Origin: Valencia hispanica
Taxonomy: Eukaryota; Chordata; Actinopteri; Cyprinodontiformes; Valenciidae
DNA length: 64,000 bases
Direction: 5' to 3'
Assembly: GCA_963556495.2 (NCBI GenBank)
Contig: OY747707.1
Location: 4,238,001-4,302,000 of the forward strand
Under the pieces are notes generated by a model, which saw only the letters and a program-made list of their open reading frames with translations, searched no databases and had not been told where the DNA came from. How positions within the stretch are numbered: position 1 is the stretch's first letter; every line of letters begins with the position of its first letter. The position numbers and the translations under genes were made by a program. This document shows, in pieces, positions 1 through 10,190 of this stretch.

Positions 1-489
1 CCAGGCTTCCTGACTGTACGAGCAGACAGAGATCTGAAGATGAGCAGGAAAAGAAAAGGAGGTGGAGTAGCAGTACTTGTTAACAACAGATGGTGTCATC
101 CAGGACATGTTTCTGTGGAGTGTCGTCTCTGCTGCCCAGATATTGAACTCTTGGCAGTAAGTTTACCAAGAGAGTTCACCAGTGTTATTTTGGCAGTTGT
201 TTACATTCCACCTTCAGCCGTTTCCGTCAATGCATGTGATGTCATCAGTTCCGTTGTCGCTAAGCTACAGACCCAGCACCCCAATGCATTTGTGGTGATA
301 TCTGGTGATTTGAATCATCCCTCGCTCTCATCTACACTTCCAACATTTAAACAGTTTGTCAGCTGCTCCACAAGAGAAAACAAGACCTTGGATTTGTTTT
401 ATGCAAATGTAAAGAATGCATACATGTCCAAACCAAGACCTCCTCTGGGACAATCAGATCACAATCTTGTTTTTCTCTGCTCAGAATAG
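1..489 (+). pseudogene. LINE endonuclease domain (EEP/APE-like) fragment
   Basis: This is the DNA-nicking domain that primes reverse transcription on chromosomal DNA. The frame is open from base 1 (the Met at 40 is internal to the domain, not a real start). Counting from that Met, GDLNH sits at residues 89-93 and the catalytic SDH at 139-141; the family signature VYIPPSA is at 54-60. A stop at 487-489 follows VFLCSE, after which similarity continues in a linker. It is the first part of the LINE spanning 1-2838. Loss of the N-terminal motifs is due only to the window edge. Confidence 0.8.
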
Positions 490-1355
490 AAACCACTTGT
501 TCAAAGGCAACATGTGACAAAAAGAACTGTGAGAAAATGGTCACATGAAGCTGAAGAAGTCCAGCAGGGTTGTTTTGAGACCACAGACTGGATGACTTTT
601 TGCCGAGCACATGGAGAGGACATCAATGCCATGACTGAGTGTGTGACTGACTATATAAACTTCAGTGGACAACATCATCCCCACCAGAACAGTGAGATGC
701 TTCCCTAATAACAAACCCTGGATCACCGGTGACCTGAAGGAACTGCTAAACAAGAAAAAAGAGCCTTCAGGGAAGGAGACAGGAAATTATTAAGGAGTAT
801 ACAGAAACAACTTAAGGTCAAGATCAGAGACAGCAAAGAGGCATACAGGAAGAAGCTGGAGAACAAACTACAGAGGAACAATATCCAGGATGTCTGGTGA
901 GGAATGAAGATCACAGGCTTTAAGCACGGGAAGGATTGGATAGATGGAAGTCTGGACAGAGCCAATGAACTGAACACATCTTCAACAGGTTCAGTTCAGG
1001 AACTAGCTCAGCATCCTCCTCTCCTGTCCCCAGCCAAACAGACATCCCACTCTCCCCTGACAAAAAGCTTTCCTGTTACATCTTGGATGTTTTATCCTTC
1101 ACCTCAGCCATGGACTCTTCTGCTTCCACAAGCTTGACTTCAACCAAGTCAGGAGATACTGCTACCCCCTTTGCCTCCCCCTCCCACTTGTCTGTCTCTA
1201 AAAGTTAGGTCAAGAGGCAGCTGGAGAAACTGAACCGGAACAAGGCTGCAGGTCCAGATGGTGTCAGCCCCAGAGTCCTGAAGGCCTGTGCAAAGCAGCT
1301 CTGTGGGATTCTGCAGCACCTCTTCAACCTTAGCCTAACTCAGGAGAAGGTTCCA
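490..1355 (+). pseudogene. LINE linker between endonuclease and RT, frameshifted
   Basis: This links the endonuclease to the RT core. Recognisable family phrases occur in different frames: WSHEAEEVQQGCFETTDW near 537-595, then NNKPWITGDLKELLNKKK near 709-760, then KAAGPDGVSPRVLKACAKQ from about 1245. The frame is lost near 668. A TGA at 898-900 sits where the related proteins read Arg after DVW, consistent with CGA decaying to TGA. A TAG at 1206-1208 interrupts the frame that leads into the RT. The 977-1200 portion is proline- and serine-rich and not conserved. No independent gene is supported here. Confidence 0.65.
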
Positions 1356-1942
1356 GTGTTGTGGAAGACATCCTGCCTTGTTCCAGAACCAAAGAGAACT
1401 CACCCATCAGTCATCATTGACTATAGACCTGTTGCCCTGACATCCCACATCATGAAGGTCCTGGAGAGACTCCTGTTGGCACCCCTGAGTAAGCAAACAA
1501 GAACGTATCAGGACCCACTGCAGTTTGCTTATCGCTGTGGAGTTGGAGTTGAAGATGCCATCATCCACCTGCTTCAACCAACCCACTGTCATCTGGACAA
1601 AGCAGGCAGCACTGTGAGGATCATGTTCTTTGATTTCTCCAGTGCATTTAACACAATTCAGCCTGATTTGCTTTGTCAGAAACTCCTGAAGACAAAGGTG
1701 GAACCCTCAACAATCGCCTGGATCAATGACTACCTGACCAACAGACCACAATTTGTGAGACTGAAGAATTGTGTGTCAAACCAGGTGGTCAGCAGCACAG
1801 GAGCACCACAAGGGACCGTACTCTCACCATTCCTTTTCACTCTGTACACCTCAGACTTCCAGTACAAATCAGAGACCTGTCATCTGCAGAAATACTCAGA
1901 TGACTCTACAATTGTCTGGTGTAGAGATGGACAAGAAGCTGA
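1356..1942 (+). pseudogene. LINE reverse transcriptase domain, palm region
   Basis: RNA-directed DNA polymerase palm and fingers of the LINE at 1-2838. Numbering from the GTG at 1356: DYRPVALTS at 22-30, the first catalytic aspartate in FFDFSSAFNTI at 91-101, PQGTVLSPFLF at 151-161, and the catalytic box YSDDS at 180-184 (family usual YADDT, so the second residue is changed). Similarity stops abruptly after DGQEAE because a short element has inserted at 1943. It resumes at 2185. The start shown is simply where this open frame begins; the protein is continuous with the upstream linker. Confidence 0.85.
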
Positions 1943-2184
1943 ATGTTGTTGTGTCCTTGGGCAAGACACTTCACCTACCTGCCCACTGGTGTTGGCCAGA
2001 GGGGCCGATGGCTCGATATGGCAGCCTCACTTCTGTAAGTCTGCCCCAGGACAGCTATGGCTATAATCATAGCTTGCTTCCACCAGTGTGTGAATGTGAG
2101 AGTGAATGAATAATGGAGTTGTAAAGCGTTTTGAGAGTCTTGAAAAGCGCTATATAAATGCAAGCCATTATTATTATTATTATT
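1943..2184 (+). mobile_element. Short non-autonomous repeat inserted in the LINE RT, ending in a TTA-repeat tail
   Basis: About 242 bases interrupt the RT codons between GAAGCTGA and TACAGAGAGCTG. The insert starts with a block reading TGTCCTTGGGCAAGACACTT, continues through GTGTGTGAATGTGAGAGTGA, and ends with AAAAGCGCTATATAAATGCA followed by six TTA/ATT units. This layout of a conserved body with an ATT-rich tail is common in teleost short repeats, but I cannot assign a family. No clear long TSD is visible. The LINE reading frame resumes immediately after it, so it is younger than the LINE. Confidence 0.7.
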
Positions 2185-2838
2185 ACAGAGAGCTGGTGAA
2201 CCACTTTGTGACATGGTGTGGAAACAATCGTCTTACCTTGAAAGAGAACAAAACAAAGGAGATGATTGTAGATTTCAGAAGAAACAGGGATAAGTCAAAC
2301 ACTGTTTCCATCATGGGAGAAGAAGTGGAGGTGGTTGAGGAGAATAAATACCTCAGAGTTCACCTTGACAACAGACTGGACTGGAGGTCCAGTCTGTTGT
2401 CCAACAGTGTCCAACAGTGAAACCGCTGCAAATCTTCTACAAGTCTGTTGTGGAGAATGTAATCTCTTCAGCCGTCATCTGTTGGGGTAGCAGCATCAGA
2501 GCCAGGGATTTAAAAAGGCTCAACAACCTGATAAAGAAGGTTCTGGTTCTGTTCTGGGGACAACTGTGGAACCTCTGGAGATTATGATGTAAAGAGAGAT
2601 TTTTCATAAAATCAAAAAAATCATGGACAACCCTGAGCATCCTCTTCATGAGACAGTCATACAACAACAGAGCGTCTTCAGTCGGAGGCTTCTTCAGTTT
2701 CGCTGCAATACAGACCGCTACAGGAAATCCTTCCTGCCCACAGCGATCATCATCTACAACAACTCCTCAAAGAATTAATTATAAGAGCTACACCACTTAA
2801 TTTCCCTCTGGGATCAATAAAGTACTTTTGAATTTTTA
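2185..2838 (+). pseudogene. LINE RT thumb, C-terminal tail and 3' UTR
   Basis: Coding similarity resumes with RELVNHFVTWCGNNRLTL, then KTKEMIVDFRR and YLRVHLDNRLDWR up to about 2390. A frame change near 2430 is followed by SAVICWGSSI and, after a degraded stretch (2500-2640), the family tail RRLLQFRCNTDRYRKSFLPT near 2682-2741. The 3' UTR and A+T tail end about 2838. The usual Gly in YLGVHLDNR is Arg here. A similar 3' end lies in reverse at 30665-30860. Confidence 0.75.
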
Positions 2839-3160
2839 ATTGAATAAATGTCAAATTTCCAAACTAAATATTTAGTTTGGAGCTTAATATTTAGCATCCT
2901 AACTAAATAACTCACTACCTAACTAAATTGAGCTAAATTTTTTGTTTACAAACTAAATATTTAGTTTCCTAACTATTTAGCTTTTAACTAAATATAAGCT
3001 CCAAACTCACTATTTAGTTTGAAATTTATAAAGGAATATATAACATGGACGCAGACAGAACTTTGAAAAAAGAAGTCCCTTTTTTTTTTTTCTAATGACA
3101 GGCTAAAAAACCCACATTATATACTGTGTAAGTTTACAAATGGCGCCCCATATCTATCAA
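2839..3160 (-). repeat. AT-palindrome dispersed repeat, copy 1
   Basis: Copy 1 of an unrecognised interspersed family seen six times here (also 4555-5045, 5108-5350, 19283-19665, 54541-54775, 63705-64000). The core is a run of the self-complementary decamer TAAATATTTA spaced by short AGCTTGCTAG-like linkers. One flank block is shared with copy 4: ACTTTGAAAAA, then AGGCTAAAAAACCCA, then a GTTTACA-GGCGCC end near 3150. This copy lies directly against the LINE tail and lacks the opposite end block. No coding potential; origin unknown. Confidence 0.65.
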
Positions 3161-4554
3161 GCAAACTGTGGCAGGAAATTAAACTCTTTTTTTATTAAAC
3201 ATTTGCATTTTCCAGGTCGACCTCCTTCCCTCCTTCATGTTTCCACCAAGAACAACATGATGAATGGTCCATCTGTAAAATCCGTCCTCGCATCAGACAG
3301 GCCAGCCAGACGTGAGGGACTTGCTTTCTGGCGCATGTGTGCAACAGATCTGCTCGGAAAGAAGCGTACGGAGACCCTTACATCACCTGGAAATGAGTTT
3401 TGATGAAGCTGACAATTTCATAATTTTATAAACAGACGAGATAATCCTTTACAGCTCGGGGTAATCAGACAGTTGAACAGGAGGAATGTTGGATTAACAC
3501 AGGTGGTTTCCATCCTGAGCTTCCAGCTGAGCGGCAGAAAAGAGGCTGCTGCTTGGTTTTCAACACGAAACCTCTGTGTGATTATTTTATGAGATATGAT
3601 TATTTCTAGTGTGAGCCAGTAAAGTTTCTGGACCCATGTAAGCAAAAAAAAATAAAAAAAATCCATGAAATCAAAATGAGTTCAATTTTATTCTCTGTAT
3701 TTATGAAAGGGGGGCAGGAGGGGTCTGTAAAACAAACAGCTCAATAATTCACTCAGTGCTCAAAGTGCTATTCCAGAAAATAATCCTGGAGCCTCTAAAT
3801 TAGGACCTAAAACAAAAACAACTTCCTCCTTAAACGGGAGACGGGTTTGTTTGCAGGTTGCCATGGAGAAACAGGAAGCCCCAGGTGACAGCCGCGGCTG
3901 CTGTGTTGATGGTAATCAGTCAGCGAATCAAAGCAGGTTATTAATTTGGTTAAATAATAAGTTTCCTGCGGAGGAAATCCGAGCTACGCCGCCTCTCGAT
4001 GGCTTTCACAGAAGCTGGAATATCCTGACAACACCTGGTTCCTTCCTGGGAATCAAGGACGGCATTCAAGGAACTTCGTTAAAAAAAAAAAAAAATCCGA
4101 AGAGTCACACATGGGACTTGGTTTAAGGTTTCTGTGACTGGTGCTCGAATCAAAGCAAAGGCGACTCGATCAGGGATAAAACAGTAGCTGGAGCATCATG
4201 AGAGACTGGGATTCAGTTAAAACCGATGAAAAAGTCAGTTTGCATCCAGTGTATGGATGCTTAAACTCTGGCCTTGATTGGAAGCCTGTGTAAGTCCTTA
4301 ATTTACATATATTATTATTCTTGAGTCAGCAGGAACCCCTTCCCACGCAGGCGCCAGGATCTTTTTTCGAGAGGCCTTCCTCAGACCCGGTATTTTGGAT
4401 GAATTCCCACCTTAGGAAGCTCTCTTGGATTAGGCACCATTTCCCTGGGCCCCCTCGTTTCCACAGCATACCCTGCTAGAAATGTACCCAAGAAAACAAC
4501 GGGGTGCCGTTTGTAAACAGACAGAAAAAGAGTTATTTAGCCTCTCGTAAGAGA
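3161..4554. other. Unassigned, no gene or element recognised
   Basis: Mixed-composition sequence with short A-runs (about 3648-3662, 4081-4095). Short open frames here (for example 3140-3403 and 3851-4126) show no family motif. I see no terminal repeats or LINE tails. Confidence 0.5.
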
Positions 4555-5045
4555 AAAAAATGAGCAAATTCTTTTTAAAGTCATATTTTCACCATGCAAT
4601 TTATTTGTGTATAAATGTTAAAGTTTACAACTATTTAATTAGCAAGCTAAATTTAAATAACAAGCTAAGCAATTAGCAAGCTAAACATTTAGTTTAAATC
4701 AAAATATTTAACTGGTGACATGGTAGCTAAATATTTTGCTAGCAAGATGGGAGCGAAATATAAAAAGATCTAGTTCCAAACTGAATATCTAACAGTTAAA
4801 ATAAATATTTAATTTTGAAATGAATACTTAATTAGCGAGCTAAATATTTAGTTTGAAGCTAAATATGTAGCTAGCAAGCTAAACTGGCTAGCTAACTGTA
4901 TAGCTTCAAACTAAATATTTAGTTCAGAACTAAACATTTTGCTAAAATGCAAATTCACTTGTCGATAAGCAGATCTGGGTCTTGTGAACCTCTATATAAA
5001 CTCCTGCTGGTGGTGGATCACTGTTGCTGTAAATCCATGGGTAAA
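4555..5045 (+). repeat. AT-palindrome dispersed repeat, copy 2 (most complete)
   Basis: Taken as the forward orientation of the family. It begins with the flank phrase AAAGTCATATTTTCACCATG, runs through about 330 bases of TAAATATTTA-type palindromes and GCTAGC linkers, and ends with a block containing GCAAATTCACTTGTCGATAA, CTATATAAACTC and GGATCACTGTTGCTG. The end block is shared with copies 3, 4 and 6. It faces copy 3 in convergent orientation across about 60 bases. Confidence 0.7.
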
Positions 5046-5107
5046 CATCTGTATTCTCGTTTTATGTTTTACGATGAAATGTTAAATCCAAGAAGAAAAG
5101 AATGAAT

Positions 5108-5350
5108 CTCGCCAGAAGTTTATATGGAGGTTTACGAGACCCAGCTTTTATTTTGGTCGCCCACTTCCGCTAACCGGCAAGTTAATTTGCATTTTAACTA
5201 GATGTTTAGCTCTGAAATAAATATTTAGCTTACTAAATGTATGTACCTAGCAGTTAGCTATCTGCATATTTAGTTTGGAGCTAAATATTTAGCTTGCTAA
5301 TTAAATATTTTGTTATAAATTGTGGCATTTATAAATGAATAAACAACAGG
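5108..5350 (-). repeat. AT-palindrome dispersed repeat, copy 3, inverted to copy 2
   Basis: It starts with TTTATATGGAGGTTTACGAG and TTATTTTGGTCGCCCACTTC, the reverse complement of the end block of copy 6. Palindromic core units follow up to TTTATAAATGAATAAACAAC. It is shorter than copy 2 and directly abuts the THAP-like repeat at about 5355. Confidence 0.7.
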
Positions 5351-5354
5351 ATGA

Positions 5355-6210
5355 AACTCTGAGCTGATGTAGCTACAAGCTAACTAAGCTAACCCAGGGC
5401 TAACTGAAGCTAAAGGAGGTTAGTGGGCACTTTTCGCCAGAAAATCGCGGTGGAGCGTCTCTGCTACCCCTCTGCCTTCTAGGTGGATTCAATAATTGTG
5501 TCAAATAAAATCATGAAGCCTTGTTGGTCCATAACTTTCATTAAAACTATGTGCATTTTAATTAAAACAAGTATTAATAATAAATAAGTAAAGAATAAAT
5601 GTGATCCAAGCTGTGTTATCTTAAATGCATAGCAGAAATTTGACTTTACTTAACGAAAAAAATGGAGCAGAGACTTCTTGGACTGTCTGTTAGTCCAATC
5701 AAGACCACAGTGAGCCATCTTTGTCCAATAAGTGTGCCATGAACATCCAAACATAAATAAACATTGTGGACGCAACTGATGGTCAAGTTTAGAGAAACAA
5801 AATGGCCGAGACTTTTAACATGAGGCAGAGGCTGCGGCCGAAAAAAGGGAGGGAGCAAGCTGCTAGCCACCACCGCTAACGCTGACGACTCATCTGTCAA
5901 TCATAAGGACACGACCCTTATTATTCATAATTTCAATCTTAAATTACATCTAGATAGATGAGGTATAAAAAATTGCACCCCCCTCAGAGTTGTCATGACG
6001 ATAAACTTGACCTATTAAACCTAAAATGGTTTTTGAACCAGGCTGTAAACACTTTTAATTCTGCTGTGAAGTTAACAATGGCAATCAATGGGAACATGGT
6101 CCTTTCTGGAGTCTGCCCCTAGTGGACAAGGGGGGACTGCATTTTTTGTCACTTCCGGGTTGGCTTCACATTTGGTCCGCGGAGTTTGTCCCTTGGTTGA
6201 GAGGTAGAAC
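5355..6210 (-). mobile_element. THAP-exon-bearing dispersed repeat, copy 1
   Basis: This is the reverse complement of a second copy at 56340-57440. Shared blocks in order on the + strand: a GCTAACTGAAGCTAAAGGAGG region, the CTGCCTTCTAGGTGGATTCA block, the THAP-like exon (5716-5658), CATAAGGACACGACCCTTAT, and the right block AGTCTGCCCCTAGTGGACAA through CACATTTGGTCCGCGGAG. Such blocks recur widely in teleost genomes from memory, but I cannot name the family. Terminal repeats and TSD are not resolved. Its total length is less than copy 2 because the outer end near 5355 is missing. Confidence 0.6.
5656..5718 (-). pseudogene. THAP-like first exon fragment, second cysteine lost
   Basis: On the minus strand an ATG at 5718-5716 starts MAHCGLDWTNRQSKKSLLHF, resembling the N-terminus of a THAP zinc finger, where C-x(2-4)-C is followed by a basic stretch and an HxF motif. 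The second Cys is Trp here; the homologous exon at 56888 keeps Cys (CGIDC). The frame ends at a GTTAAGT sequence that could be a 5' splice site. No downstream THAP half is present nearby, so this is a stranded exon inside a repeat. Confidence 0.5.
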
Positions 6211-9200
6211 TCTCCATTTTATAGATGTATATGTGCTTGCCTACATTAAAACCAGATTGATTCACACAAAACATGTATCCATGTTATGTCTGTTCAGTTT
6301 GTTTTGCAGTAAAAGGCGGCTGCACCACCGCTGGTTTCTCAGAGAACTGAAGCTGAACCAGTAAAGAGACATTATAACGGATATGGAGGACTTCCAGTGG
6401 TCATAGTGTGCTTCACAGGGTAATATGAAATCCTGCTGAAGGACCCTGATGTTTTCTGGGGGATTTTTTTTGTTTGTTTGTTTGTTTTCATAATCCAATG
6501 TAATTAAAACTATTTGGGTTTTTTTGCAGATGCATTTATATCTGTTGGTGCACATCCCTAATGAACTTTTGCGGGAATACTGGAACAGCTGCAGCCGGCT
6601 CTATTTCATTGTTTCATGCCAGATGAGTAACACAAACCTGGAGGATTAACTCATGATTTACACGAACAGTTCATAGACACATGACTCTAAGCACAGTTTA
6701 AAAGACAAAATATCTGGCAGGAACCTAATGATCCCATATGACAATCATGTTCTATAATGTTTTTATTTGTGCAGAATAACTTAAAAGCAACACATCTAGG
6801 GATAGCATTACCAAACATTTAATACTTATAGATGCGGCTGGTTGTCCTTCTTGATGCTCCAATGAGATTAACTGAACTCTTCTGTCTTCTGTTTGGTCAG
6901 ACGTTGAATGTTTTCCCATCAAAAGTCTGCAAATGTCACATCATTGACCTTTAAAGCTACTCCGAGTGAAGCTGGTTATTTAAGCCTCTTTCCAGAACAG
7001 AAGATGGTCTTACGCCCAGGTTCAGTGGAGCTGACATATACTCGTTTACGACCCAAAACCATCAGACTCTTTTTCTGCTCAACTCAGTCCTAAACATCCC
7101 ATTCTGGGTGCTCGAGAGTAAAATACAGACCTTTTTTTCTGTAAGGACAAGCGTTTCTGAAACAAACCATAACTTGGACCGTTTATTTTTGAGACCACAT
7201 AGTTTCCTTCGATATATCCTTGGTTTACTACTCAGCTCTTGGAGGAATAATGAAAGGACAAAGTTCTTTTACCACTCCAGCTTCATTAGGAGGAAACTTT
7301 CTGATGAAAAGAAAAAGCTTCAGGATTGCTGATCTTACATCCTGAATGGATCATACAGCACAGATCTCTTCAGGGATTTTAGGTGGATTGAGATTAATGA
7401 GAACGAGCTTCGCATTGGAAACTGGTGACGATTATTAGTGGGGGTTTTTTCTTAGGGGCTGCAATGAAACAGAAGGCTGTTCACCTCCCTGATCCTGGTT
7501 TCAGCAGCTGCAGCAGGTCAGGTAATAAACTGGGCTGATTTTTCACTCCGACGCTGCAGAATGGATCTAAATGACATGGATTTTACCCGAAACACACACC
7601 AAGTGTGCATTCAGTTCAGTTCACTATTCCAATCAGTTAAAAAAGTTTTCCATCGAAGGAAACCCAGCAGATTGCAGCATTCATTTTAAGAATAAAAATA
7701 TATTATTTTCTCATTTCCTCGTCGGAGTGGCACTTATTTCCATTCAGTGTCCTAAAAGCAGCGTTGAACATAACATTGCAACTGCTTCCACCTGCCGATC
7801 ATCAATTAAAACCCAGCGCTTCATGAGTGTGGGCCAACAGAGTGAATACAAAATGAATTACTACAAAAACAATAGTACTGATCTGTAGATGACTGATAAC
7901 TCTGGAAATCTGTTATTAGTTTGTAAAGCAGCTAATGAATGTATACCAAGCCAGTAAGACGTAGAGCAGATAGCAGTACTATTACTACAAAATATTAAAA
8001 TGTAGTATAATTTAGCACAAATAGCCCACAAAGTACATCGCATTTATTCTACGACTCTAATATTAAAATGTAGCACAAATAGCCCACAGTATAACGATAT
8101 CACAGAAGTGAAACTAACATACAAGGGCTGTCATGTAAACTTGAAACAAGTAGCTTAAGGAAAGCCTTAAAATATTTTGAATACAAATTTGCCAGTAATA
8201 AAATAATTTGAATAAAACTCACCGTAAACTTTAAAGAAATAAAACATACAAAATGGAACTTCCAGGTAGGAATTCTCCATGACAGATTTGCTGAGTAAGC
8301 GAATTGTGACGTAACATCGAAATGTGCTTGCGCAGTGCTACAGGGTAGCACGGATTGAGGGGTAGCACAGATAGTCGGAACAACTCCAGCAGAACCAGAA
8401 ATATGAAAAACCAGTATAAATCACAGTTATATAAAAAAATTACTCACTCACAGAAAGTTCGAGACATTTGGCCTTCTGGTGAAATTTCAGGATGAACCTA
8501 AGATGCACTGTGACCTTTCCAGGTGACCTTAATGTGACACTTTCTAAACTTTTGAATGCACATGTCCATCTGTTCAGTGTTGCAGTAGTTTTTATACAGC
8601 CTGCTGTTCTCTAACAAGGAGCTGCTTAACGGACTACAAATGTTTTAACCATGAATCAACCAATCAGGTGCTGCAAAGCTGAATAAAAATCCAACTTGCA
8701 AAGGCAGAAAAGGCTTTTTATTGTGCAAACTTCTCCATGAAGTTTGCACAAGTTTGCACAAACTCCTCAGAAGCGCAGCAAAGTCACGCCACAAGTCGAT
8801 TGGACAACACAAAATATGGGCGGAGCTAACAGCATTTCTGAGACGTCTGCCTCTTTAACAATGCTATTACTTTTCTCACAAACCTGCTGCATCAAGTAAT
8901 GATCTGCAAAATATGCTAAAATGTGAAATGTAAAATTAATGGAAAAATGTGCGTCTTTTGAGTTGAAAAAACCTGATTTAGCCGTTTTCAAATCAGATTA
9001 TGTTTCAAAAAAGTTGGTAAAAGCAATAAAAAACGGTCTAATATAAAAAATCAGATGTTTCGAACATTTTGTTTTCTAGTTTCCAACCTTTGAAGGGTTA
9101 TAAACGACGTTAACTGGAAGGAAGGAGGACTGGCGCTGCTAAGCAGTAAAATCCCACCATCAAAATAAAGACAAAAACTCACCATAACACTATCGTTTAG

Positions 9201-9814
9201 TTCCCAAAAGCTGTTATCAGGTTCCCAGTTTTCACACAGACGAGGCTCAGCCAGCCTGGCCCTGTCACTCGCCATCTTGTCCTGAGCGCCGAGAGGCCCG
9301 AGCTTCTGCTTTCCAAAATAAGTCATCAACAGGAGGCTTTCTGTGGGACGGGACAAAGGGACGCTGATAGGAGCTGGGAGCTCTCACATTATGGAGCCCA
9401 AACAGCTGAAGACAAGCGCGACAGGCTGAAACTCCGCCGGACGGAGGCATGTGAAAAGGGATTTCAGACTCTTAAAGCGCATCGTACCATGAAGAAGCTT
9501 TTAGTTGCTAAGCATCAAACCTAAACAAGTCCAGGACATTTTGTTCCTGAATTGTCCCCCTTTTTTCAAGCAGTCCTCTGGCATCTTCTTCAAACTCCCC
9601 ATTTGTTACAGGCAGGTTCATAATCACCCTGATTTAATCGACGCAACTGATGAAGTTCTGATAATCGTAGTTTTCAGAAAACATAGAATGTACGGGATCT
9701 CCTGCAGGTTTCCGACACTTTTTACTTTAAATAAACATCAAAGTTTCATGTTTTGTAGGTTGTGAGAATGATCAAAATGGAGACGTGATTGGATTGAGCC
9801 TGGGGAAAGATTGA
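6211..9814. other. Unassigned, no gene recognised
   Basis: No coding domain, LINE tail or paired terminal repeat was recognised. Small items: a GTTT run (about 6470-6488), a local duplication of ATTAAAATGTAG...AGCACAAATAGCCCAC at 7996-8030 and 8062-8090, and the phrase AGTTTGCACA repeated near 8745-8760. Short open frames (for example 6122-6364, 7571-7888, 9051-9356) carry no motif. Confidence 0.5.
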
Positions 9815-9905
9815 ATGATGCACGGTAGGCAGCAACAAGGTGCTGGGTTCAGATCCCAGCCTGGGGTCTTTCTCTCTGGGATTTCCTCCCGCAGAAGCAT
9901 TCAGA
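9813..9905 (+). repeat. tRNA-like SINE-type fragment
   Basis: About 90 bases resemble a common fish repeat of the GCACGGTGG...GGTTCGAATCCCAG type. A B-box-like GGTTCAGATCC sits at 9847-9857, inside GCTGGGTTCAGATCCCAGCC, which could fold as a T-arm. There is no A box, anticodon arm or CCA-side stem, so it is not a tRNA gene. The 3' side continues CTGGGGTCTTTCTCTCTGGG. Confidence 0.5.
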
Positions 9906-10190
9906 AAAGCCCTCGTTCAGAGAGTCTTGCCGAATTCTGATCACCTGAATTAAGAGAAATGTTACCTGATTTCAAAACTTTGGCTGACTACAGAGCACCG
10001 ATTCAGCTTCCACTGCACACAGACTGTGTTCAGAACACAGCAGATGAAATGTTCATAATTAATACATGTAGCCTAATAATCTGCTCGATCTGGGATGGCC
10101 TGATATTGATTCTCTCTTCAGTTTGTTTGGATTGTATATTAATTAAAATTAATAAAAATGTAATACTACTATGTCATTATTATAATTTAA

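Larger units (their letters stand above)
1..2838 (+). mobile_element. Rex1/CR1-type (Jockey group) LINE, 5' end off the window, degraded
   Basis: A non-LTR retrotransposon copies itself through its own endonuclease and reverse transcriptase. Coding similarity is visible in order: apurinic-type endonuclease (from base 1), a linker with an N-terminal RT extension, the RT domain, and a conserved C-terminal tail near 2670-2760. The 3' end reads as a short UTR with the phrase TCTGGGATCAATAAAGTA followed by a TTGAATTTTTAATTGAA tail, which is typical of teleost CR1/L2/Rex1 elements. The coding frame already runs at base 1, so the element starts upstream of the window. It is dead: it has frameshifts near 668 and 2430, stops at 898-900 and 1206-1208, and a foreign insertion at 1943-2184. 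Rex1/Babar and CR1 clades are not separated here. Confidence 0.85.

Noticed and set aside
3851..4126. 91-codon frame with an ATG in good context
   Set aside because: Ends in a Lys run from an A homopolymer; no motif.
9813..9905. tRNA gene
   Set aside because: Only a B-box/T-arm-like part is present; no A box, anticodon arm or acceptor pairing.
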